The notes under the pieces: model-generated | Seen by the model: the letters and a program-made list of their open reading frames with translations, nothing else | Told to the model about the DNA's origin: nothing | The model's database searches: none | Assembly: GCF_001936615.1 (NCBI RefSeq) | Contig: NZ_MLBF01000010.1 | Coordinates: 1 to 64,000 of the forward strand | DNA length: 64,000 bases | Origin: Desulfosporosinus metallidurans | Lineage (GTDB): Bacteria > Bacillota > Desulfitobacteriia > Desulfitobacteriales > Desulfitobacteriaceae | Reading direction: 5' to 3' | Shown: positions 1 to 9,047 of the stretch, piece by piece | How positions within the stretch are numbered: position 1 is the stretch's first letter | How the letters are laid out: each line of letters opens with the position of its first letter | Program-made: the position numbers and the translations under genes

Positions 1-45
1 ATCTAAGGCAATCTTAAAAAGGATCATTTTTGCGCCTGCCTTCAT
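1..45 (-). CDS. possible 5' end of the next gene downstream of bcd, cut by the window edge
   Basis: An ATG at 45-43 opens a frame of 15 codons that runs off the window (MKAGAKMILFKIALD). It lies about 45 bp after the bcd stop. A GGGGATCC stretch sits just before it, which is a poor ribosome site. Too little is visible to name a product, and I do not recognise the start as butyrate kinase, which follows bcd in Bacillus. It may not be a gene. Confidence 0.2.
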   Translation of the reverse strand, partial: MKAGAKMILFKIALD

Positions 46-89
46 TGGATCCCCAAGGCGTTTCAAAAAAAGGTGTCACTGTAATAAGA

Positions 90-1157
90 CTATCTTAAAT
101 AATTCGAACGGACCCGTCCGATTTTCATAATACGCTCTTCCGCCATGCGATCCGCTGCCTGGTATGTCGGGATGTTATCCTGTTTGGCGATTTTAAGAAC
201 TTTGGCCACATTGTCATACACCATTTCGACCTTTTTCAGGGCCCGTTCGTAATTATATCCTTCCAATTCATCAGCAACGTTGATGACGCCACCCGAATTA
301 ATGACATAGTCCGGTGCGTAAAGAATTCCAAGTTCGTGAAGCTTGTCACCGTGACGTTCTTCTTTTAGGACATTATTAGCAGCACCAGCGATGATTTGAA
401 CCTTTAATTGTGGAATCGTTTCATCGTTAATCACGGCCCCTAAAGCACAAGGAGCAAAAATATCTGCCTGGACACCATAGATTTCTTCTAGGCCCACCGC
501 CTTGGCTCCTGTTTCTTCAACAACCCGTTTAACTGCCTCTTGATGGATATCCGTGACTATGAGGCTCGCACCCTCTCCGTGCAAGTGTTTTGCTAAATCA
601 TGACCGACATGCCCCAAGCCTTGAATGGCAATTACTTTTCCATTTAAGGAATCATTACCATATACTTCCTTTGCAGTGGCTTTCATCCCCCGCCATACTC
701 CACGCGCCGTCATGGGGGAAGGATCTCCGGAAGCACCGTAGGACGAGGAGACTCCAGTTACAAAATCAGTCTCCAGATGCACCCAATCCATATCTCGAAC
801 CGTTGTCCCCACATCTTCAGCCGTGATATAACGACCGTTTAAGGATTGAACATAACGACCAAAGGCACGAAACAATTCTTCGCTTTTTTGTGTACGTGAA
901 TCACCAATGATTACTGTTTTCCCACCGCCGAGATTAAGCCCTGCCGCCGCATTTTTATACGTCATCCCACGAGCAAGGCGAAGGGCATCAAGAATTGCCT
1001 CTTCTTCATTGGCATAATTCCACATTCGCGTTCCGCCAAGAGCTGGTCCCAACGTAGTGTCATGAATGCAAATAATCGCTTTCAAACCCGACGTCTGATC
1101 CTGACAAATAACCAATTGTTCGTAGTCATACTTTTCAAGGTAATCAAAAATCTCCAT
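90..1157 (-). CDS. bcd: leucine dehydrogenase (branched-chain amino acid dehydrogenase)
   Basis: NAD-dependent cytoplasmic enzyme that interconverts leucine, valine and isoleucine with their 2-keto acids, feeding branched-chain acyl-CoA synthesis and energy metabolism. The 355-residue protein is full length for the family and starts [16 protein letters not shown], as in Bacillus leucine dehydrogenases. Lys68 (TYKN) and catalytic Lys80 (GGGKT) are present, as is ITAEDVGT. A Rossmann GxGxxG (IQGLGHVG) lies near residue 180. The ATG follows AAGGGGG. A sigma-54 promoter lies about 60 bp upstream, and the gene beyond it is a sigma-54 activator. Bacillus subtilis bcd belongs to the BkdR-controlled bkd operon, so the same control is likely here. 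Valine or phenylalanine dehydrogenase are less likely alternatives. Confidence 0.95.
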   Translation of the reverse strand: MEIFDYLEKYDYEQLVICQDQTSGLKAIICIHDTTLGPALGGTRMWNYANEEEAILDALRLARGMTYKNAAAGLNLGGGKTVIIGDSRTQKSEELFRAFGRYVQSLNGRYITAEDVGTTVRDMDWVHLETDFVTGVSSSYGASGDPSPMTARGVWRGMKATAKEVYGNDSLNGKVIAIQGLGHVGHDLAKHLHGEGASLIVTDIHQEAVKRVVEETGAKAVGLEEIYGVQADIFAPCALGAVINDETIPQLKVQIIAGAANNVLKEERHGDKLHELGILYAPDYVINSGGVINVADELEGYNYERALKKVEMVYDNVAKVLKIAKQDNIPTYQAADRMAEERIMKIGRVRSNYLR

Positions 1158-1218
1158 TTTGCATCCCCCTTATAGCTCTAGGCTTAATAAATCAGAGTCA
1201 ACCCTGCCTACACGTTAA

Positions 1219-1234
1219 TGCAATATGAGTGCCA
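1219..1234 (-). promoter_or_regulatory. sigma-54 promoter (-24/-12) of bcd
   Basis: The minus strand reads TGGCACTCATATTGCA. This matches the sigma-54 consensus TGGCAC-N5-TTGCA, with GG of the -24 element and GC of the -12 element in place. Transcription would start near 1208, leaving a leader of about 50 nt before the bcd ATG at 1157. Confidence 0.85.
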
Positions 1235-1420
1235 GTATTTCAAGAATTGACATTCTAGACCAAGTATATCTGTTTGATTTTAGAATTGTCTGATTTAAAG
1301 CAATTTAGCCTAGAACTAAACAGCTAAGTAGAGTAGTTATACTCTCCGCAATACTAAAAAAGGACCACGATTACTGCAAAAGTATTCATGGTCAGCACTG
1401 CTCTGCCTGCATAGATCTGC

Positions 1421-1451
1421 CTGCAATAGTTTGCAATCGTGTATTTGCAAT
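1421..1451. promoter_or_regulatory. candidate upstream activator sites for the sigma-54 regulator
   Basis: Three copies of (T/C)TGCAAT lie at 1421, 1431 and 1445. GCAATACTA occurs both here and near 1349, and (A/G)GTATTCAT occurs near 1381 and 1461. They lie about 190-230 bp upstream of the sigma-54 promoter, a usual distance for enhancer sites. The rest of the 359-bp gap between bcd and the regulator gene shows nothing else clear. Assignment is by position only. Confidence 0.35.
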
Positions 1452-1516
1452 ACTATTTTCGGTATTCATCTGGCAAGCAAGCAATCCTTTGAAAGGATTT
1501 TTTTAAGTAGAATTCC

Positions 1517-3247
1517 TTATATAAGGGCATGCCGTTTTAGTTTATAATAGAAGTTCCGTATCGACATTTTTAAATGCTGGGCTGCCTTTGTTTTATTTCC
1601 CCCAGTTCGTTGTAAAGTGACTAACAGTAAAGCGCGTTCCCATTGCCGTTGCAACTCTTCAAATCCTTCTTCCTCCTCTGACAAAGAAGATTGTCCTAAG
1701 TCAACAAATTGCACCTCAGAATAATTATCACTTGGAAAGGTCAAGACTGGAAGACGATGTTGCTCCACAACGGTTTCACCTGCGCGCATATTAATTATTG
1801 CACGGCCCAAAATGTTTTCTAATTCACGAACATTTCCAGGCCAATGATACCCCATCAAAATTTTCAATGTTTCCTCACTTACATGTTCGACACAACGTCC
1901 ATATTCCTGATTAAAGCGCCGAATTAGATGATGAACAATTAAAGGAACATCGTCCCTTCTCTGTCTTAGGGGCGGAATTATCACTGGAATTACATTCAAA
2001 CGATAATACAAGTCTTCGCGAAATTTGCCAGCTCGTAACTCTGCTTCCAAATTGGCATTCGTTGCCGCAATGACCCGAACATCTACGTTAAACGACCGAT
2101 TATCGCCTACTTTCACAATTTCACGTTCTTGCAGGACGCGTAAGAGCTTGGCTTGAAGGTTTAGACTGATTTCTCCAATCTCATCGAGAAAAATGGTTCC
2201 CCCGTTGGCTTCTTCAAAGAGACCCGCTTTCCCTCCACGCTTGGCTCCGGTAAAAGCCCCTTCAACATAACCAAACAGCTCGCTTTCCAAAAGGCTATCC
2301 GCTAATGCAGCACAATTTACCCGAATAAACTGTCCCTTCTGTCGTTCGCTTGAGCGGTGAATAGCATGAGCAAACAGTTCTTTTCCCGTCCCACTTTCTC
2401 CACGCAAGAGAACAGTTGCCGGGGTCACAGCCGCCCGTTGGGCTTGTTCAATCGCAGCTTTAATGGCTTCACTTTCTCCGATAATATCATTGAACGTATA
2501 TTTTGCCTCTAGATGGCGAATTAAGCGCTTCGCCCTTTCTAATTCCTCAGAAAGCTTATGGATTTCTGAGATATCATGAAGGACCCCAACTGTTCCTCGT
2601 AATTGTCCGGAAACGATAACTGGAGCAACATTTACGATCACCTCTTTGCGATTCGGCCCTACTTTCATTGAAACTCCTTTGACGGGTTGACGGGTTCTTA
2701 GAACCTTAACGTGCATACTTTCCCCTTCTGCTATGTCTACTGTGGGTGGTTTACCTATGACATCCTCCTCAGTTAAACCTGTCAAATGAGTATATGCAGG
2801 GTTAATCAAAATTCCTAGCCCATTTTCATCCACTACGGAAATAGCATCCTGTGTGGAGTTAATTATGGCCGTCAGAAGGGTGCGTACTTCCTGTAGCATG
2901 TTGACTTTAACCCTGAGATCTTCATATTCCGTCATATCCCGCAAGAAGGCCACTGCCCCGATTACGCGTCCTTGATCGTCTTTATAGGGCATGCGACTGG
3001 CTATGATCGTCTTGTTGCCAATTCGGCTCAGAGTGCTAAATTCAATCGTTTCTGAATCTCGAATGTAAGGCAGCGAATCGTCCGGCATCAGTTGCCATAA
3101 ATCCTTGCCTAATATATCTTCAACGGACATCTCAAATAAATCGGCTGTCGACGAATTACAGATCACAATTTCATTGAGTAGGTTAATCCCTAAGATCCCA
3201 TGATTCGTTACCTCAGCCAATCTATCGAGCTGACTACGCACAAACAT
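1517..3247 (-). CDS. bkdR: PAS-domain sigma-54-dependent transcriptional activator, BkdR-like
   Basis: Enhancer-binding protein that opens sigma-54 promoters. Of its 576 residues, about 10-110 and 125-230 form two PAS sensor domains, so a small ligand or redox input is likely. The AAA+ domain spans about 255-490, with Walker A GESGTGKE near 283, an intact GAFTGA sigma-54 contact loop near 330, and FLDEIGE as Walker B. A Fis-type helix-turn-helix ([11 protein letters not shown]) ends the protein. It lies directly upstream of bcd and its sigma-54 promoter in the same orientation. The B. subtilis counterpart BkdR (YqiR) activates the bkd/bcd genes. The regulatory pairing is inference from position and family; the class of protein is certain. 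Confidence 0.85.
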   Translation of the reverse strand: MFVRSQLDRLAEVTNHGILGINLLNEIVICNSSTADLFEMSVEDILGKDLWQLMPDDSLPYIRDSETIEFSTLSRIGNKTIIASRMPYKDDQGRVIGAVAFLRDMTEYEDLRVKVNMLQEVRTLLTAIINSTQDAISVVDENGLGILINPAYTHLTGLTEEDVIGKPPTVDIAEGESMHVKVLRTRQPVKGVSMKVGPNRKEVIVNVAPVIVSGQLRGTVGVLHDISEIHKLSEELERAKRLIRHLEAKYTFNDIIGESEAIKAAIEQAQRAAVTPATVLLRGESGTGKELFAHAIHRSSERQKGQFIRVNCAALADSLLESELFGYVEGAFTGAKRGGKAGLFEEANGGTIFLDEIGEISLNLQAKLLRVLQEREIVKVGDNRSFNVDVRVIAATNANLEAELRAGKFREDLYYRLNVIPVIIPPLRQRRDDVPLIVHHLIRRFNQEYGRCVEHVSEETLKILMGYHWPGNVRELENILGRAIINMRAGETVVEQHRLPVLTFPSDNYSEVQFVDLGQSSLSEEEEGFEELQRQWERALLLVTLQRTGGNKTKAAQHLKMSIRNFYYKLKRHALI

Positions 3248-3449
3248 TTTCTTTATCCCCCTCTGCGGTCAGAACTTTCTGTCGTTTTATGTATTAATTC
3301 GTCTTCTGGCGTGCAAATCCTGCTTTACAATATTTTGCACCTATATTAATTTTCAGTTCCAAACAGATCTCTTTAATATTTAAATGCAAACTATCTTAAA
3401 GAGTCGAAGCCGTTCCCATATGAAATAACGGAAATAAAGTTTGGCAGAT

Positions 3450-3501
3450 AAAAACACCTTTATTATTACCCAATAATTCAGGTGATAATAAAGGTGTTTT
3501 T
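3450..3501 (-). terminator. spo0A terminator
   Basis: An 18-bp stem (aacacctttattattacc pairing with 3481-3498, one G-U) with a 10-nt loop is followed on the minus strand by a T run. It starts 14 bp after the spo0A stop. T runs on both strands would let it act in both directions. The remaining sequence from 3248 to 3449 shows no feature I can name. Confidence 0.85.
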
Positions 3502-3514
3502 CGGTTAATATTTG

Positions 3515-4351
3515 TTACATCATTGACATCCGTAATTTATCGGCAACCATTGCGATAAACTCAGAATTCGTTGGCTTACCACGATCAACGTTAATAGTAT
3601 AGCCAAAAAAACGATTCATAAAATCGATGTTTCCGCGATCCCAAGCCAATTCAATAGCATGACGAATCGCTCGTTCGACACGGCTTGGTGTGGTTTGATA
3701 TTTAGCTGCGATCATAGGATAAAGCTCCTTGGTTACTGCTCCAAGGAGGGAAATATTTAAAACTACACTAACAATAGCATCCCGTAAATACTGATACCCT
3801 TTAACATGGGCCGGAACTCCCATTTGGTGGATCATTCGTGTGACTTCAACTTCAAGGTTTTTTGTCGTCGGAGGTAAGATTCCATTAGAAATCTGCGAAT
3901 TTGAGACATGCGAACTCGAATTATTCTTTCCGTCAGTCATCGTGTTTGTCATTGGGGTACCACTAAAAGCATCCGTAAAGTCATCTTGTAATTGGCGAAT
4001 GCGTTTACCCAAGGTTTCCAATTCAAATGGCTTCAATATGTAATAGTTAGCTCCAAGGCTTACGGCACGTTGTGTCATTGATTCCTGACCAAACGCAGTT
4101 AACACAATAATTTTAGGCCTTTGGACTGCATTTTGGAGTTTTTCAAGGACACCCAAACCATCGAGGTGAGGCATAATAATATCTAACAGAACAACATGAG
4201 GTTCTTCTCGGAAAATTAATTCCAGAGCCTCATTTCCGTTATAGGCCACCCCAACAAGACTCATATCTTCTTGCCGTTCAATAAATTCTTTGACTATCTC
4301 GACAAATTCCCGGTTATCATCTGCCAATAAGACTCGAATAGGTCTTTGCAT
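3515..4351 (-). CDS. spo0A: stage 0 sporulation protein A, master response regulator of sporulation
   Basis: Response regulator that, once phosphorylated by the sporulation phosphorelay or by orphan kinases, switches genes for entry into sporulation by binding 0A boxes. The receiver domain (residues 5-120) has the acidic pair D11/D12, phospho-acceptor Asp57 (LLDIIMP) and the LKPF lysine near 108. A linker of low complexity follows. The C-terminal DNA-binding domain (about 165-278) carries the recognition helix around [20 protein letters not shown], typical of Spo0A. Length (278) is somewhat above the Bacillus protein because of the linker. It follows spoIVB, as in B. subtilis. A 0A box in its own promoter suggests autoregulation. 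Confidence 0.97.
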   Translation of the reverse strand: MQRPIRVLLADDNREFVEIVKEFIERQEDMSLVGVAYNGNEALELIFREEPHVVLLDIIMPHLDGLGVLEKLQNAVQRPKIIVLTAFGQESMTQRAVSLGANYYILKPFELETLGKRIRQLQDDFTDAFSGTPMTNTMTDGKNNSSSHVSNSQISNGILPPTTKNLEVEVTRMIHQMGVPAHVKGYQYLRDAIVSVVLNISLLGAVTKELYPMIAAKYQTTPSRVERAIRHAIELAWDRGNIDFMNRFFGYTINVDRGKPTNSEFIAMVADKLRMSMM

Positions 4352-4393
4352 TTCCCAGGATCCTCCTCATTACAGACATATTTGGTAGTATTA

Positions 4394-4421
4394 TTTCGAC
4401 AATTGTTTCGTTAACTCCTTC
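4394..4421 (-). promoter_or_regulatory. 0A box and possible sigma-H promoter upstream of spo0A
   Basis: TGTCGAA, a perfect Spo0A-binding box, is read on the minus strand at 4401-4395, about 45 bp before the spo0A start. It overlaps the -10 part of a possible sigma-H promoter (GAAGGAGTT, 12 nt, GTCGAAA). The sporulation promoter of spo0A in Bacillus is sigma-H dependent. The box is clear; the sigma-H reading is weaker. Confidence 0.5.
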
Positions 4422-4448
4422 TTTTATAGGAATGAAATGTCAATTTTA

Positions 4449-4490
4449 TAAAAGAAAAGAGCAACCTTTTTCATAAATGCTGCTCTTTCA
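4449..4490 (-). terminator. spoIVB terminator
   Basis: The minus strand shows AAAGAGCAGC and GTTGCTCTTT pairing as a 10-bp stem (one G-U) with a 13-nt loop, followed by a T-rich tract. It starts about 20 bp after the spoIVB stop and separates spoIVB from the spo0A promoter. Confidence 0.75.
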
Positions 4491-4512
4491 TATTTATTTG
4501 ATTTTTTTACCC

Positions 4513-5841
4513 TTATGCCGCTTCGTTTTTCTCGAGCTGTCGAGTTTCGTTTAACATATTTTGGATAAATACCCCATAACCTCGTTGACTATCATTTACA
4601 AAAACATGAGTAACGGCCCCGATGAGTTTACCATCTTGTACAATTGGACTTCCACTCATCCCTTGGATGATACCACCCGTAATGTCTAGTAGCCTTGGGT
4701 CTGTTACGCGTACAATCATATTTTTGCTATCCGTGCGATTATGCATCACCCGATCAATATTAACATTAAACTCCTCGATCTTTTCCCCCTGAATCACTGT
4801 ATAAATCTTGGCAGGACCAACCTTAACCTCAGATTCCCACCCTACTGAAATTGCCTCTTTAAAATATGGGTTCACGACTGCACCGCTCATTTTTCCAAAA
4901 ATCCCAGTCATAGTATTCTTTTCGATAGACCCCATAAACGATGAATTAGAAACAAACGAACCGATTTTTTCGCCCGGGTGCCCGCGTTTCCCTTTCTCAA
5001 TGGCATAGATGGAGGATGCAATGATTTTACCATTGAAGATCTCAATTTTTTGGTTTGTGTCTGCGTCAGTAATCACGTGTCCAAGGGCACCATATTGTTT
5101 TGATTCAGGGTCTAAAAAAGACAGTGTGCCGACACCCGCAGCTTCATCTCTCACAAATAAACCCATACGATACCTTCCTGTTTCTACACAAAAAATAGGT
5201 CTTACAATTTTCTCCAAAATCTGGTCCTGGTGTTTAAATAGTACATTTGCGCTTCCCTTTTGTTCTCCTGCTAGATGAACCGCATTTGAGACATCTTGAT
5301 CAGATCGCACCTCTTGATTGTTAATTTTCAAGAGAATATCCCCAACTTCGATTCCAGCATCCTTGGCAGGGAAGGTTTTTCTTCCACTTTTGTCTACAAC
5401 CGGGGCTTGTCCGACTACCATTACACCCTTAGTCTGCAAAGTAACACCGATCGATTGTCCGCCTGGTATCAATTTCATAGGCTTCATCACTTCGACTTCA
5501 CCGGATCTTAAAGGGAAAATCCCAAACAACTTGTAAGCTACTTCTAGTTTTTCTGACCCTATAGAATTGGAGAGTTTTCCAGATGCGACTGAAACGATTT
5601 GATTCGATGATGGTATTTTCTCAACCTTGATAATTCTTGACCAAAATCCATTTAATTGAGGTTCCATTTGACTGACTTGATATTGTTCAGGAAATTCCAC
5701 TAACTGTTGAAAACTAGGATTCATACAAAGGAAGGTGCAGAACAAGAGACTGACAAAAACTAAAACGCTCTTCTTTTTCACTCTCTTATCATCCTCCACT
5801 CTATTCTCCCCATTTTTCTTCTTTTCTTCCCTTTTCCTCAT
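4513..5841 (-). CDS. spoIVB: SpoIVB serine peptidase with PDZ domain
   Basis: Forespore-made protease, secreted into the space between the forespore membranes, that cuts SpoIVFA and so releases SpoIVFB to process pro-sigma-K. The 442-residue protein has a basic N-terminus and one membrane segment at about 27-45 (VLVFVSLLFCTFLC). A PDZ domain covers about 130-210 (GIEVGDILLKINNQEV). The SpoIVB peptidase domain covers about 215-435, with the catalytic serine in GMSGSP and the candidate histidine in YGALGHVITD. It sits between recN and spo0A, as in B. subtilis. Its target pathway ends in SigK, whose gene is at 50333-51076. Confidence 0.95.
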   Translation of the reverse strand: MRKREEKKKNGENRVEDDKRVKKKSVLVFVSLLFCTFLCMNPSFQQLVEFPEQYQVSQMEPQLNGFWSRIIKVEKIPSSNQIVSVASGKLSNSIGSEKLEVAYKLFGIFPLRSGEVEVMKPMKLIPGGQSIGVTLQTKGVMVVGQAPVVDKSGRKTFPAKDAGIEVGDILLKINNQEVRSDQDVSNAVHLAGEQKGSANVLFKHQDQILEKIVRPIFCVETGRYRMGLFVRDEAAGVGTLSFLDPESKQYGALGHVITDADTNQKIEIFNGKIIASSIYAIEKGKRGHPGEKIGSFVSNSSFMGSIEKNTMTGIFGKMSGAVVNPYFKEAISVGWESEVKVGPAKIYTVIQGEKIEEFNVNIDRVMHNRTDSKNMIVRVTDPRLLDITGGIIQGMSGSPIVQDGKLIGAVTHVFVNDSQRGYGVFIQNMLNETRQLEKNEAA

Positions 5842-5953
5842 GATTAGAGCGTTTCTAATAAGTTAAGTGAATTATGATCTTAAATTAACCAAATCTCTTC
5901 TGTTTCATCCTGTATAATACGTTCCATATTTCCTTAAAGATTGGCAAATTAGA

Positions 5954-5987
5954 CAAAAGAAAAAGACTGCATAATTATGTGCAGCCT
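5954..5987 (-). terminator. recN terminator
   Basis: The minus strand shows GGCTGCA and TGCAGTC pairing as a 7-bp stem (one G-U) with an 8-nt loop, followed by TTTTTCTTTT. It lies about 75 bp after the recN stop and marks the end of the dxs-tlyA-nadK-argR-recN run. Confidence 0.75.
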
Positions 5988-6061
5988 TCATCAAACGAAA
6001 TTTAAGAAAATAATTGAAAACCATGGTCCATTAATAACTGTGCATTTTAAATTGTGAATCG

Positions 6062-7732
6062 TTATTGACGTACTCGAGATCGTTCCCATAGCTCCTGGGC
6101 GTGTTTACGCGTAATTTCCACTTCCCCGCCTCCGAGCATCCTGGAAAGCTCTTCAAGGCGATCAGACTCTGACAAAGATTCAACCTGTGTCCGTGTCCTA
6201 TCGCCATTCACTTCTTTTATAATGCCATAATGAACATCTGCAAATGCTGCGACTTGAGCAGCATGAGTGATACAAAAAACCTGTTTGTTCTGGGCGATCT
6301 TGGCCAGCTTTTCACCCACTTTATGAATCGTCCTGCCCCCAACTCCACTATCTACTTCATCAAAGATGAACGTTCCCACAGATTCCACTTTAGCCAGTAA
6401 GCTTTTCAAGGCTAACATCAAACGAGACATCTCTCCTCCGGATGCAACTTTCGCTAAAGGTTTTGGGGGTTCTCCCATATTAGCCGAGAAATAAAACTCT
6501 ACCAACTCAGCACCACCACTCGTTGGCTCTTCGTTAGGCGTAAATCGAACTTCAAACCGACTTCTCTCTAAGCTCAGGTCGGCAAGTTCTAGAGTTAGGC
6601 CTTTCTCGATTCGTGCAGCGATTTCGAGACGTTTCTGGCTAAGCAACTTAGCTACCGTGTCGTAAGTTTGTCGGGTTGTCTTCTTTTCTTTATAGATGGA
6701 TTCAAATTGTTCTTGGACATGGGTAATTTGATCTAACTCTTGAATCATTTTCTCGCGTTTCTCCAAGATATCTTCCAGGCTTGTCCCGTATTTTCGGAGT
6801 CTGTTTAACTGAATAAGCCGCTCCTCAATCTGGTCGAGCCTTCCCGGTTCAAACTCAAAATTATCGCGGTATACCCTAACTTGGTCCGCCAAATCCTCAG
6901 TCGCATAATAGATGGACTCAATTTGTTCAAAACCATTAAACGCTTCATCCAACCGAGCCAGCTCTTGAAGAGCTTTACGCGTTTGACCCAAAAGGTCAAA
7001 TGCCGCCAGTTTGCCAGCTGAACCCTCATATAAGGCAACATAGGCATCTGAGATCAAACTAGTGATTCGTTCCGCATTACTTAAGCGTTTCTTCTCCAGA
7101 GTAAGCTCTCCCTCTTCTCCCGGAAGCGGGTTAACCTGAGCTATCTCCTCGATTTGATAACGCAAGATTTCTTCACGTTTTTGCCGTTCCTCTTCTGAAA
7201 TGGACAACTCCCGTTCTTTACGTAGGATCGCTTGATAAGCTTTCGCTGCTTTGTTTACTAAGATAACATCGTCCTGAAGTCCCCCCAAGGCATCTAAGAG
7301 ATCGCGGTGAGTTTCGGTGCGAAAGAGAGACAGATGTTCTATTTGGCCGTGAATATCCACAAGACCTAAACATAGTGAACGATAGAGGGTAAGCGGAATC
7401 GTACGACCTTGAACACGGCAAATGTTTTTACCCGAGGTGTTAATTTCTCGATAGAGAAACAATTGGCCCTCTTCAACTGGATAACCCTCTTCTTCTAACC
7501 GTCTTATGTACTCCGGGGCAAGGTCTTCGAAAACCCCTTCAATTCGGGCCTGAGCTTCCCCATGCCGGATCAGGTCTGCACTGGCTCGGCCACCCAAAAG
7601 AACCCCCAAGGCGTCAATCAACATAGATTTCCCTGCACCCGTTTCTCCTGTGAACACCGTCAACCCCTGACCGAAACTTAAACGAACTGCTTCCATCAAG
7701 CCAAAATTTTCCACGTGCAACTCCGCAAGCAT
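6062..7732 (-). CDS. recN: DNA repair protein RecN
   Basis: SMC-like ATPase that gathers double-strand break ends for recombination repair. Walker A is GETGAGKS near residue 30. A long coiled-coil middle covers about 150-380. The C-terminal ATPase half has the signature SGGEMSRL, Walker B FIFDEVDSGVGG and ITHAAQVAAFAD. I place the start at ATG 7732 (MLAELHVENFG), which has AGGAGGG 5 nt upstream. The ATG at 7750 has no ribosome site and would overlap argR. At 556 residues it is a normal length. It lies directly after argR, as in B. subtilis. Confidence 0.95.
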   Translation of the reverse strand: MLAELHVENFGLMEAVRLSFGQGLTVFTGETGAGKSMLIDALGVLLGGRASADLIRHGEAQARIEGVFEDLAPEYIRRLEEEGYPVEEGQLFLYREINTSGKNICRVQGRTIPLTLYRSLCLGLVDIHGQIEHLSLFRTETHRDLLDALGGLQDDVILVNKAAKAYQAILRKERELSISEEERQKREEILRYQIEEIAQVNPLPGEEGELTLEKKRLSNAERITSLISDAYVALYEGSAGKLAAFDLLGQTRKALQELARLDEAFNGFEQIESIYYATEDLADQVRVYRDNFEFEPGRLDQIEERLIQLNRLRKYGTSLEDILEKREKMIQELDQITHVQEQFESIYKEKKTTRQTYDTVAKLLSQKRLEIAARIEKGLTLELADLSLERSRFEVRFTPNEEPTSGGAELVEFYFSANMGEPPKPLAKVASGGEMSRLMLALKSLLAKVESVGTFIFDEVDSGVGGRTIHKVGEKLAKIAQNKQVFCITHAAQVAAFADVHYGIIKEVNGDRTRTQVESLSESDRLEELSRMLGGGEVEITRKHAQELWERSRVRQ

Positions 7733-7742
7733 AACGTCCCTC

Positions 7743-8195
7743 CTATCCAAGCAAGGTGGTAATCCGTTCTAAGACTGTTGGAACAGCCTCTTTCGGCTTA
7801 ATAACCAAAAGAATCGTGTCATCCCCTGCGACTGTACCAATGACCTCTTCCCAGTTACTATTGTCCATGACAGCCGCTAACGCATGTGCATTTCCCGGGA
7901 TGGTTCGAATCACAACAAGGCTTTCCGTGTCATTAATAGAAACCACGGTTTCACGTAGCACTCGTTTGAGGCGATCTTGTAAGTTTACCGGATGTACTTC
8001 GCTCGGAACGGCATAGCGGTATTCGTCTCCCAAACTTGGAACTTTAATGAGTCCCATTTCTTTAATATCCCGGGAAACCGTTGCTTGAGTGACATTAAAT
8101 CCTGATAAGTGCAATTTATCGGCAAGTTCTTCTTGAGTGCGAATAATCTCCTTCGTAATAATTTCTTGAACCTTCATCTGGCGACGAGCTTTCAT
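7743..8195 (-). CDS. argR: arginine repressor ArgR/AhrC
   Basis: Hexameric transcription factor that represses arginine synthesis and activates catabolism when arginine is bound. The 150-residue protein has the N-terminal winged helix (about 5-70, with TQEELADKL and NVTQATVSRDIKEMGL) and the C-terminal oligomerisation and arginine-binding domain (about 80-150, with the conserved GTVAGDDTILL). The start at 8195 has GGAGG 8 nt upstream. An ATG at 8210 is in frame but has no good site. The gene lies between nadK and recN, about 10 bp from recN, so the two are probably co-transcribed. Confidence 0.95.
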   Translation of the reverse strand: MKARRQMKVQEIITKEIIRTQEELADKLHLSGFNVTQATVSRDIKEMGLIKVPSLGDEYRYAVPSEVHPVNLQDRLKRVLRETVVSINDTESLVVIRTIPGNAHALAAVMDNSNWEEVIGTVAGDDTILLVIKPKEAVPTVLERITTLLG

Positions 8196-8225
8196 ACACA
8201 AAGCCTCCAATGTTCTTTTCTCTTC

Positions 8226-9044
8226 TCACTCATGCCAACGATCCCTTAACTTTTCTCGAACCACTTGGGGAAAACTTCGGCTTCCTACCCGTATGAGCTG
8301 AGCCTTAATTGGAGCCGTCGTAATCACGACTGTTTCACCTGAGCAAATCTTAACACTATGCCGCCCATCAAAGGTCACCAGGCATTGCTCCCCGTGGGCC
8401 AGAAGGATTTCAATTTCTTCCTGATCTGAAACAAGCATGGGGCGTGCCGACAGGGAATGTGCTGCTAATGGCGTCAGTAAAATTGCCTGAACATTGGGGC
8501 TAATGATCGGTCCACCTGCAGATAGCGAATAGGCTGTGGAACCCGTTGGGGTCGCGACAATCAAGCCGTCGGCCGGATAACTTACAGAGGGTTCCCCCGA
8601 CAGATTTACCTGAAGGGTTATGACTCCATCCTCACTCTCCCGAGAAAACACTATGTCATTCAAGACCAACTGAGAAAGAGCGTTCGAACCCTCCCGCTTG
8701 ATAAGCGCATTCAACATTAAACGTTCTTGAATTTTAAAGTCTTGATGTAAAACCTTTTCTAAGGCACCAAAAACATCTTCCCGCTCAATTTCACATAAAA
8801 ACCCCAAGCGCCCAAAATTAACACCTAACACTGGGATCCCCAACGGCGCACCTTCTCGAGCTGCTTGAAGGAGCGTTCCATCCCCACCCAAGGAAATTAA
8901 AAACTTCGCTCCGCGCTCTAGGATATCTACCCACTCTGTCAAAACGTCCCATCCGCGAGCTTGGAACCAAGGTATAATTTGGAGAGCCAACGTCTGTGCT
9001 TCCGGTTTGCTCTTATTGAGCCATAAACCAACGACTCTTTCCAT
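8226..9044 (-). CDS. nadK: NAD kinase
   Basis: Phosphorylates NAD to NADP using ATP or polyphosphate. The 272-residue protein has the GGDGTLLQAAR motif near residue 54, a conserved ND pair (LNDIVFSRE), and the glycine-rich signature DGLIVATPTGSTAYSLSAGGP-like stretch near 155-175. ATG follows GGAGTAACGT. It starts 3 bp after the tlyA stop, so the two are translationally close. Confidence 0.95.
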   Translation of the reverse strand: MERVVGLWLNKSKPEAQTLALQIIPWFQARGWDVLTEWVDILERGAKFLISLGGDGTLLQAAREGAPLGIPVLGVNFGRLGFLCEIEREDVFGALEKVLHQDFKIQERLMLNALIKREGSNALSQLVLNDIVFSRESEDGVITLQVNLSGEPSVSYPADGLIVATPTGSTAYSLSAGGPIISPNVQAILLTPLAAHSLSARPMLVSDQEEIEILLAHGEQCLVTFDGRHSVKICSGETVVITTAPIKAQLIRVGSRSFPQVVREKLRDRWHE

Positions 9045-9047
9045 ACG

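Noticed and set aside
1483..1499. Inverted repeat aatcctttgaaaggatt followed by T run on the plus strand
   Set aside because: The T run is on the plus strand, where there is no gene to terminate; on the minus strand it is not a terminator.
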